NCBI GenBank assembly: GCA_035319305.1
Contig: DATHCY010000201.1
Location: 1 to 12,830 of the forward strand
Direction: 5' to 3'
Source: Methanocella_A sp035319305
GTDB taxonomy: Archaea > Halobacteriota > Methanocellia > Methanocellales > Methanocellaceae
Length of the DNA: 12,830 nt
Made by a program: the position numbers and the translations under genes. The first letter of the stretch is position 1; each line of letters opens with the position of its first letter. Below are positions 1-4,899 of this stretch, in pieces. Below the pieces are notes generated by a model that searched no databases, had not been told where the DNA came from, and saw only the letters and a program-made list of their open reading frames with translations.

Positions 1-476
1 CGCAGATAGCCTTTCTTTTTCTGCCCCGGACCGATCCACGTCTGGAACATGAGATTAAAGTCATATACGTCGCCGAGCTGCCCTCCGCACTCAGGGCACT
101 TGATATGATGTTGATGGATGATCTCGGTCAGTTGCTCCTTCCTGAGGCCGTCAGGGATCTCCATCTCCCCCTTGATCACATGATCGGCCCGGAAGGATTC
201 CTTACACTTCTGGCAGGTGGTCATCGGGTCGGCAAAGCCTCCCACATGGCCTGAGGCCTCGAACACCGCCTCAACGCCGATCGTGGGAGCCTCGATCTCA
301 TAGAAACCCTCGCCTACACAGTAAAACTTACGCCACGCGTCCTCTACCTTCCGCTTCAGCGTAGCCCCGAGCGGTCCATAATCATAGAAGCCTGAGGCGC
401 CGCCATAAATTTCGAACGACGGCCAGATGAACCCCCGGTTCCTGGCAAGCTCGAATACCTTATCATATTTATCCAT
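1..476 (-). CDS. glyS: Glycyl-tRNA synthetase, archaeal/eukaryotic (alpha2) type, N-terminal part
   Basis: Class II aminoacyl-tRNA synthetase that charges tRNA-Gly with glycine in the cytoplasm. The first 158 residues are visible; the gene runs off the left edge. Family hallmarks are the opening MDKYDKVFELARNRGF, the stretch GGASGFYDYGPLG (residues 25-37) and ASGHVGGF (74-81). Two cysteine pairs follow, CQKC (C88, C91) and CPEC (C127, C130), matching the zinc-binding insertion of the archaeal/eukaryotic form. FNLMFQTWIGPG (140-151) follows. The ATG at 476 is chosen because an in-frame TGA lies four codons upstream and GAGGT sits 6 nt before it, a good Shine-Dalgarno. The promoter lies in the duplicated A/T-rich element at 518-553. 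Nothing looks damaged; it is incomplete only because of the window. Confidence 0.96.
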   Translation of the reverse strand, partial: MDKYDKVFELARNRGFIWPSFEIYGGASGFYDYGPLGATLKRKVEDAWRKFYCVGEGFYEIEAPTIGVEAVFEASGHVGGFADPMTTCQKCKESFRADHVIKGEMEIPDGLRKEQLTEIIHQHHIKCPECGGQLGDVYDFNLMFQTWIGPGQKKKGYL

Positions 477-517
477 CCAGATACCTCAACGGTCATTAAC
501 GCAGAACAAAAGCGCGT

Positions 518-553
518 ACTTGCGCATATATTTTTACTTGCGCATATATTTTT
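518..553 (-). promoter_or_regulatory. glyS promoter region with exact 18-bp tandem duplication
   Basis: The 18-mer ACTTGCGCATATATTTTT (plus strand) occurs twice back to back at 518-535 and 536-553 without a mismatch. Read on the minus strand, each copy offers AAAAATATATG, a TATA-like core. The near copy lies about 42-59 nt upstream of the glyS ATG, which would put a start site near 490-500, just before the Shine-Dalgarno. Two identical TATA boxes 18 bp apart could give two start sites. The GCATATATTTTT face on the plus strand could also direct transcription rightwards into the hairpin-rich gap. The promoter role is inference; the duplication is seen directly. Confidence 0.6.
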
Positions 554-1392
554 TTATCATCGGGAGAACGCGAAAGGGGCAGCATAAGGCCCCGCCCTTT
601 CACAAGGTCTACAACCGCTCGCATATGCGGTCGTCGAACACACGCATGCATCTGACAACGCCCAGATTTAGGAGGCTATAGACGGGGGAATCCCCCCGGC
701 AGTCAATTTCCAACAATTAAAGTCGTTGGCTTGCGGTTCAACCTCCTCTTCTAACGAGGGGGGCGGACTGCGATAGTCGCATTGACAAACGCCCGTGCCA
801 ATGTTCTTGGCTGCAATAATCGGCGAATCTGGTACGGCCGCGTCAGGCATGGGTGGGTTCGCTCCACGACTCTGGGGTTTCTTCACCCCGGTCCCATTAT
901 TCTAAAAGATGGACTGTCAGCCTCTTCAGGGCGTGGCTTCTGTTTCATTGAAAATCATTCGCTATACTTGATGGTAGGTGCTTATCTTCTTCGGGCTCCG
1001 GTTTTTCTCTGGTAGGGGTCGGGGATCGGCCTCAATTGTATTTTCTTTGCTTTTCGGTCTGTCTATGGCTTCGCTCAAAATATTTTTGGGGTCGGCGGTT
1101 ATCTTTCGGTTCTTTGTGATTGGGTGTTCGGGAGTTGTGGTCTGGTGGGTAGTAGGCGGTTTCTGTGTAGATGTTTGGTGGGATGGGGGGCTTGGTTTAA
1201 TGTCGTTCTAGGGGTTGGGGTTTTCTCTTGTTGTGTGCTTGTTATTGATAAAGGGCTGTCTTGTATTGTCATAGCTACGACTATGTTTATGTTTGGGCTC
1301 TGATCGCTGTGCGTGTGTGGGTAAGCCATTAGGTATCGGGGCACATGGGTCGATGTGCCCGGCATGGTATAGATGGCATTACGTGTTGGTGG
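554..1392. other. Gene-poor, hairpin-rich intergenic stretch
   Basis: No convincing gene. The left part (571-765) is rich in short inverted repeats. They include AAAGGG/CCCTTT (573-578/595-600) with an internal GGGGC/GCCCC alternative, ACCGC/GCGGT (614-618/627-631), GGGGG-AAT-CCCCC (684-696), CCAAC/GTTGG (710-714/725-729) and CCTC/GAGG (742-745/756-759). A structured RNA reading rightwards from the duplicated promoter is possible but unproven. The right part (about 1000-1390) is strongly G/T-rich on plus (1081-1200: 50 G, 10 C). This is the signature seen elsewhere behind genes, so it is probably the 3' flank of the minus-strand gene ending at 1393. Confidence 0.5.
703..750 (+). repeat. Imperfect repeat element, copy A
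   Basis: Related to copy B at 2625-2672 in the same orientation. Over the ungapped 35-nt core (711-745 versus 2634-2668), 25 positions match and all 10 differences are transitions. Both copies begin with TCAATT and contain a short hairpin with a 10-nt loop: CCAAC/GTTGG here, GTCAAC/GTTGAC in copy B. One base pair differs on both sides (C-G here, T-A there), which keeps the pairing. Origin and function are unknown; a structured RNA element or an old mobile or attachment sequence both fit. Confidence 0.5.
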
Positions 1393-1854
1393 TTATATGA
1401 CGACTTTGTTATCGTCTGTCTGGCCGCCTGTGAGCATTGTGCTTGGGTCGACGTTAAACATGTCCTTGAACGCGTTCGGGTTGAATCTGAGCCTGAGTTT
1501 TGGCCTGCCCGGTCCCTTGTTGTGCATTGACTCTGTGTAGATAAGGCCTGCTCGGCGCATTTCGTAGATTCTCCGGGAGAATGTCTCGACGCTGGCGATG
1601 CCTAGTTTCAGGCCGTCTTCTCGCAGATCCTTGTATAGCATATTGCTGTTGGCGCAGGCCAGGATAAACACGGAGGTCGAGTCCCGGAAGGTGTTTTTAA
1701 TCGCGCTGAATCGGGGCTGGTTCACCTGGTTCATCATGCTCACGAAGTTGTTGGCGATTTCTTCGCTGCACAACCTCTTGATGTTATCTACTAATTCCTG
1801 AGAGGTGGAATTTTTTGTCATAGTTACTAAGCTGATTTTTTTGGATTTAAACAT
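1393..1854 (-). CDS. Small winged-helix-like DNA-binding protein, putative transcription regulator
   Basis: About 153 residues. The C-terminal half looks like a winged helix: a helical stretch LREDGLKLGIAS, a recognition-helix-like segment SVETFSRRIYEMRRAGLI (about residues 88-105), then a basic turn and strand GPGRPKLRLRF (114-124) that would form the wing. The N-terminal half (ELVDNIKRLCSEEIANNF...) is helical and may dimerise or sense a signal; I do not recognise a ligand domain. The start is uncertain. ATG at 1854 is used here; ATG at 1821 (MTKNSTSQ...) is equally natural, and TTG at 1878 is also open. None has a clear ribosome binding site, so a leaderless message is possible. The gene is divergent from the CxxC protein at 2093 across an A/T-rich 240-bp gap and may control it (inference). 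Confidence 0.75.
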   Translation of the reverse strand: MFKSKKISLVTMTKNSTSQELVDNIKRLCSEEIANNFVSMMNQVNQPRFSAIKNTFRDSTSVFILACANSNMLYKDLREDGLKLGIASVETFSRRIYEMRRAGLIYTESMHNKGPGRPKLRLRFNPNAFKDMFNVDPSTMLTGGQTDDNKVVI

Positions 1855-2051
1855 TACGGCATCTGTAATAATATTCAAACAAATTCAGAAGGGATTAAAA
1901 ATAAATTGTAATTATTACAAAAATATTATACAAAATTGACGATAAGAGATTATAAAATTGCAAGTAGGATAATATGCATTAATTCTCCATCAAATTACCA
2001 AGTACAAATACACCATACAACAACACCATAATGAGCCCCAGTAATAAAGAA

Positions 2052-2061
2052 AAGATATATA
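2052..2061 (+). promoter_or_regulatory. TATA-like box for the CxxC protein gene
   Basis: AAGATATATATCG lies about 33-41 nt before the ATG at 2093. Archaeal start sites fall about 25 nt after the TATA box, so the leader would be about 10 nt or less. No Shine-Dalgarno is visible before the ATG, which fits a leaderless or nearly leaderless message. Based on motif and spacing only. Confidence 0.4.
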
Positions 2062-2092
2062 TCGAAACAAACTCGCTACCATATAGATAATC

Positions 2093-2467
2093 ATGATCTC
2101 GCCTCTGGACATCAAACTCTTCGGATACTACCCAGGCGCCAACTGCACAAAATGCCAACAATTCCAAGACTGCGGCGGAAAAGCCCACGAATGGGATTTC
2201 GAAGACATAAAAAGCTCACTACTCTCCACTTACGGAGACCGGATCAAAATATCGCTCATCAACGTCTTCTCCGAAGACATAAAAAGCTACCCAAACATAA
2301 CCGACCACCTCAAAAAATACGGACTGCGCATCCCCATACTAATGATCGAAGATGAGATCATCGCCTGCGGCGGCGACGCTACCGAAGACATAATCAGAAA
2401 AGTCATCGACTTTCTACTTGCCGATCCAGAAAGATCCGAAGAGAAAACCCAAAACAGACAACCCTAA
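2093..2467 (+). CDS. Thioredoxin-fold protein with CxxC motif, function unknown
   Basis: 124 residues. It starts with a strand (DIKLFGYYPG) leading straight into CTKC (C18, C21), the place of the redox motif in thioredoxin/glutaredoxin folds; a further cysteine, C27, is close by. Later come IKISLINVF, RIPILMIEDEIIACGG with proline 81 in the cis-proline position, C92, and a C-terminal helix (DIIRKVIDFLL). The arrangement resembles small thioredoxin-like or ArsD-like proteins, but I cannot name the family. A role in thiol/disulfide exchange or metal binding is inference. Third codon positions are strikingly C/A (TTC, GGA, TAC, CCA, GGC, AAC, ACA). The last ~15 residues are polar and likely disordered. 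Its neighbour is the divergent putative regulator. Confidence 0.8.
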   Translation: MISPLDIKLFGYYPGANCTKCQQFQDCGGKAHEWDFEDIKSSLLSTYGDRIKISLINVFSEDIKSYPNITDHLKKYGLRIPILMIEDEIIACGGDATEDIIRKVIDFLLADPERSEEKTQNRQP

Positions 2468-2820
2468 AGAGAAATTCACACCAAACCCCAAATAACAACG
2501 ATCCACACCACACTTGACCACAGACCCCCAACACCCCACACCCACTACGAGCCATACCCACGATCCTGCGACCCACCCCCCCTACCAAGATTCCCACAGA
2601 TAACACAACACAACAATCCAAATATCAATTAGTCAACAACCAAAATCGTTGACTTACAACCCAACTTCTCTTCCGAGCCTGGAACAGTTTAGCTTTAAGA
2701 GTCAGCAGCATAACATATCGAAGTTATTAGTAGTGTATTAGCAGTTACATGACAAGAGACCCGAAGGGTAAATTCCCCCAATAGCAAAACCATCAGCCCC
2801 CTTACTCCACAGTCCCACTA
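2468..2820. other. Intergenic stretch: C/A-rich 3' flank, then repeat copy B
   Basis: Bases 2461-2580 contain only 10 G against 56 C, a very strong skew continuing from the end of the CxxC gene. It ends in a C7 run with TACCAA (2576-2588), which recurs behind the ferredoxin gene (minus strand, near 11913). Repeat copy B lies at 2625-2672. From 2690 to 2820 I see no gene and no strong structure, apart from a small ACCC-GAA-GGGT hairpin near 2759. Confidence 0.5.
2625..2672 (+). repeat. Imperfect repeat element, copy B
   Basis: Partner of copy A (703-750), in the same orientation about 1.9 kb away. It carries a 6-bp stem GTCAAC (2632-2637) / GTTGAC (2648-2653) around a 10-nt loop, as in copy A, followed by the shared CTT-C-CAAC-T-TC framework. 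The two copies bracket the divergent regulator and CxxC genes. Whether they are ends of an inserted segment or two copies of a short RNA or protein-binding element cannot be decided here. Confidence 0.5.
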
Positions 2821-2828
2821 TCGTGAAA

Positions 2829-2880
2829 AAGCTTTTATAACAATGGCTGTAAGAGTCATCATACTTGATTACCCGGAGCG
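2829..2880 (+). promoter_or_regulatory. larB promoter and ribosome binding site
   Basis: A TATA-like CTTTTATAAC (about 2832-2841) preceded by an A-rich GTGAAAAAG lies about 50 nt before the larB ATG. GGAG at 2875-2878 sits 8 nt before the ATG at 2887. The order of TATA box, a leader of about 20-25 nt, Shine-Dalgarno and ATG is standard for an archaeal gene and fixes the start. Confidence 0.6.
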
Positions 2881-2886
2881 AAAACG

Positions 2887-3648
2887 ATGAACGCCCATGA
2901 TGTCCTTGACAAAGTAAAACGTGGAGAAATCAGCGTCGACGAAGCTGAAAAGCTGCTAAAACTCGATTACCTGGAACGGATCGGTAACCACACAGTATTC
3001 GATCTGACTCGAGAGTACAGGTCGGGCGTTCCTGAGGTCATCTATGCCGGAAGCAAAAGTCCGGAGAAAGTGGGCGAGATCGTGGAGGCAGTAATAAAGA
3101 GAACCGGCATGGTCACCGTATCTAGGGCGTCAGAAGCCGACCACATGGAGATCGTGAGACGGGTCGGCAAGGAGGGAGTAGACCACCGACCTGAGGCCAG
3201 GATGATCGTGGTGGACCGACGCAAAGAAAGACCAGTAAAATCGGGCAAAATCGGTGTACTTACCGCAGGCACCTCAGACATTCCTGTGGCTGAGGAAGCG
3301 GCCACCATCGCAGAGATCATGGGATGCGAGGTCATCAGAGGCTACGACGTGGGCGTCGCCGGCATCCACCGTCTTCTGGACCCGCTGAAAAAGATGATCT
3401 CGGAAGGCGTCGCTTGCATCATCGTAGTCGCAGGTATGGAGGGCGCGCTGCCCTCGGTTGTAACCGGCATCGCACCGGTCCCAGTAATCGGCGTACCCAC
3501 CAGCGTAGGATACGGCCTAGGCGGCGGAGGCGTCGGCGCGCTGACAACCATGCTTCAATCATGCTCCCCCGGACTAGTCGTCGTCAACATCGACAACGGA
3601 TTCAACGCAGGCGCCACAGCAGCACTCATCGCCAAGTTGAAAAAATGA
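2887..3648 (+). CDS. larB: LarB: pyridinium-3,5-biscarboxylic acid mononucleotide synthase (PurE/NCAIR mutase-like)
   Basis: 253 residues, full length. LarB acts first in making the nickel-pincer nucleotide cofactor of lactate racemase and relatives: it carboxylates nicotinic acid adenine dinucleotide and cleaves off AMP (family knowledge). Diagnostic stretches are PEVIYAGSKSPEKV (49-62), TAGTSDIPVAEEA (126-138), the PurE-like core AGMEGALPSVV (182-192), VPTSVGYG (203-210) followed by a glycine-rich loop, and NIDNGFNAG (234-242). The start is supported by GGAG 8 nt upstream. No larC, larE or larA lies in the window, so partners must be elsewhere. Codon third positions shift from mixed to C/A towards the 3' end. 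Confident on family; the end product in this host is unknown. Confidence 0.93.
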   Translation: MNAHDVLDKVKRGEISVDEAEKLLKLDYLERIGNHTVFDLTREYRSGVPEVIYAGSKSPEKVGEIVEAVIKRTGMVTVSRASEADHMEIVRRVGKEGVDHRPEARMIVVDRRKERPVKSGKIGVLTAGTSDIPVAEEAATIAEIMGCEVIRGYDVGVAGIHRLLDPLKKMISEGVACIIVVAGMEGALPSVVTGIAPVPVIGVPTSVGYGLGGGGVGALTTMLQSCSPGLVVVNIDNGFNAGATAALIAKLKK

Positions 3649-3724
3649 ACCCACCCTAAAACAAAACTCCTGATCCACAACCAAATTTTTACAATCGCCC
3701 CCTTGCAACCCCTCACGAAATGAC

Positions 3725-3782
3725 GCTCAGGCATCGCCGAACCACATGGGTAAGCGGATCATGGGTTAAACGCCTGACGAGC
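3725..3782. ncRNA. Candidate structured RNA: composite two-stem hairpin
   Basis: An outer stem pairs GCTCAGGC (3725-3732) with GCCT (3772-3775) plus GAGC (3779-3782), leaving a 3-nt GAC bulge. An inner stem pairs AACC+CATG (3740-3748, one bulged A) with CATGGGTT (3760-3767), capped by an 11-nt loop. That gives 16 base pairs in 58 nt with small internal loops. It lies between the converging ends of larB and the glycine-rich gene, so it could be a larB 3'UTR element, a processed small RNA or a transcription-end structure. No T-run follows on plus, so it is not a simple intrinsic terminator. Strand unknown. Confidence 0.35.
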
Positions 3783-3851
3783 TAACATGACTCAGTTCAA
3801 CACCGCTCTGAAGAGAATGGGGTTTCCTCCCTCTCCGTGCTCGTTATCAAT

Positions 3852-3886
3852 AAAAAAGTGGGTACCCCGATTTAATTAGAGGTACC
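3852..3886 (-). terminator. Terminator-like hairpin plus T-run behind the glycine-rich gene
   Basis: Read on the minus strand, GGTACC (3886-3881), a 14-nt loop and GGTACC (3866-3861) form a 6-bp stem. Three bases further comes TTTTTT (3857-3852). It lies 34 nt past the stop of the minus-strand gene ending at 3920. The hairpin and T-run fit termination of that gene, and their polarity supports the minus strand as coding. Confidence 0.55.
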
Positions 3887-3919
3887 ATTGTTCATCCTTC
3901 ACTGTACTTTTATCAGCAA

Positions 3920-4345
3920 TCAGCAGCCGCAGCCGCCAAGACCGAAGCCGCCAATACCTGGACCGCCCCAGCCGCCAAGACCGAGTCCGCCAAGACCGCC
4001 CCAGCTGTTCCATAATGGACCGCCCCAGCCGCCCCAGCCGCCAAGACCGAAGCCGTTAAGACCGAAGCCGCCGAAGCCTAGACCTCTTCCGAAGCCAAAT
4101 CCGCCGAAGCCTAGACCTCTTCCGAAGCCGCCCAGTCCGCCGAAGCCTAGACCTCTTCCGAAGCCGCCCAGTCCGCCGAACCCGAGTCCGCCGAAGCCGG
4201 AGCTGAAGGACGAGGCGCTGCTGATTGAGCTGGCGCTGCCGAAGCTTCCGGCGCTGGAGAACCCAGTCCCGGCGCCCGCGAATACCGCTGAGGCCATGGG
4301 TGCTGCGATCAGTGACGCGATTACCAATGCCGCTAAGGCATACAT
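3920..4345 (-). CDS. Secreted glycine-rich repeat protein
   Basis: 141 residues from the ATG. A clear Sec-type signal peptide, MYALAALVIASLIAAPMASA (1-20), is followed by a Ser/Gly/Phe linker (21-50). Then comes a low-complexity body of GFGGLGFG and GFGRGLGFGG repeats with scattered Trp (residues 50-135). The C-terminus GGCGC carries two cysteines. Such proteins are usually cell-surface or extracellular structural proteins; I do not recognise a named family. The minus strand is chosen over the proline-rich plus-strand reading for three reasons: the signal peptide, a TATA box at 4422-4432, and a hairpin/T-run behind the stop. The start may be the in-frame CTG at 4369, seven bases after AGGGGG; that would give MTNLTKIAMYALAAL..., with the positive residue normal for a signal peptide. 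The ATG at 4345 has no Shine-Dalgarno. Confidence 0.72.
   Translation of the reverse strand: MYALAALVIASLIAAPMASAVFAGAGTGFSSAGSFGSASSISSASSFSSGFGGLGFGGLGGFGRGLGFGGLGGFGRGLGFGGFGFGRGLGFGGFGLNGFGLGGWGGWGGPLWNSWGGLGGLGLGGWGGPGIGGFGLGGCGC
4068..4165 (-). repeat. In-frame tandem repeats of the glycine-rich gene
   Basis: A 29-nt block recurs exactly at 4068-4096, 4101-4129 and 4137-4165, with spacings of 33 and 36 nt (11 and 12 codons). Each encodes a GFGRGLGFGG-type unit. Identity at the nucleotide level, including synonymous positions, points to recent expansion or homogenisation by slippage or recombination. Copy number is likely to vary between strains (inference). Confidence 0.8.
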
Positions 4346-4421
4346 AGCGATTTTTGTCAGGTTTGTCAGATGTTTTCCCCCTACAAAAAGTGATTAATGC
4401 CACTGACGATAAAAAGGCTGG

Positions 4422-4432
4422 GATATAAAATC
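4422..4432 (-). promoter_or_regulatory. TATA box of the glycine-rich gene
   Basis: On the minus strand CGATTTTATATCC reads as a TATA box. A start site about 25 nt downstream would fall near 4400, giving a leader of about 30 nt to the CTG candidate or about 55 nt to the ATG. This supports transcription of the minus strand here. Confidence 0.5.
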
Positions 4433-4435
4433 GCA

Positions 4436-4764
4436 AAAACGACGTTTATAGCAGATATTGAATGATTACAGACCAAATTTTACCTGTGTTTATGAAATAG
4501 CAGGTGATTTAAACACATATAGCGTAGATAATTGATTATGTGAGATATATGGAGATTATATTATGTGTTAGGCCAGATAAGTTTGTAAAGCGAACGAGCA
4601 GTAGGTAAATAGCAGGGCAGACAGACCATTAGATTATGGGACAGGACGCCGTCATCATGATATTAGCGAGTGGGCGCGGGCGAAAAATCCAACGGGGTTT
4701 TTACCGTGGAGAAGGTTATAATGGACAATAATTAATATTTGTCAGCGCCAATCTTCTTATGACG
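4436..4764. other. Intergenic stretch with inverted repeats
   Basis: No gene seen. A perfect inverted repeat TGTGTTTA (4485-4492) / TAAACACA (4510-4517) lies 55-95 bp upstream of the glycine-rich gene's TATA box. Related half-sites AACACATA (4512-4519) and TATGTGTT (4562-4569) follow, so the cluster could bind a regulator. A compact hairpin AAAAATCC-AACG-GGGTTTTT (4683-4702, one G-T pair) has T-runs on both strands and could end transcription from either side. GGTTATAATGG near 4713 is a possible TATA box for the DUF460 gene. Confidence 0.4.
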
Positions 4765-4899
4765 TTAGTTGAAGAGTGGGGCGAGGCAGGCTAGGCAGGC
4801 TGTGCTTCCGCCATCTGGATCGCCGCATTCTGGGCATGAAAAGCTTTTTGAACTGATATAATGCAGATATGGAACAGATATACGACAATGCCAGTCCAA
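4765..4899 (-). CDS. Possible zinc-knuckle mini-protein (C-x2-C-x9-C-x2-C)
   Basis: A minus-strand reading frame ends in CPECGDPDGGSTACLAC followed by LAPLFN and TAA (stop at 4767-4765). The two CxxC pairs nine residues apart are a textbook zinc knuckle, and CPECG is the usual form of the first half. Third codon positions in this part are mostly C/A, as at real gene ends in this window. The only start found is TTG at 4899 (44 residues), inside the first codons of the DUF460 gene on the opposite strand, with no ribosome binding site. It may be a real small gene, the tail of a decayed one, or chance. A hairpin with a T-run lies downstream (4702-4683). Confidence 0.25.
   Translation of the reverse strand: MDWHCRISVPYLHYISSKSFSCPECGDPDGGSTACLACLAPLFN

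Noticed and set aside
1979..2188. 69-codon minus-strand frame with a hydrophobic segment
   Set aside because: Overlaps the first third of the CxxC gene on the opposite strand and its TATA region; no promoter or ribosome binding site of its own.
703..2672. CRISPR array or IS element suggested by the repeat pair
   Set aside because: Only two copies 1.9 kb apart, no regular spacing, no transposase or Cas gene between them.
3888..4397. Proline-rich 169-codon plus-strand frame
   Set aside because: Antisense to the glycine-rich gene; the minus strand has the signal peptide, TATA box and terminator, while this frame has no secretion signal or convincing ribosome binding site.
4056..4436. 126-codon minus-strand frame opening MRFYIPAFLSSVALITF
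   Set aside because: It begins at the TATA box of the glycine-rich gene and continues as an Arg-rich out-of-frame shadow of the repeats; a frameshift is not needed because the glycine-rich frame has its own signal peptide.
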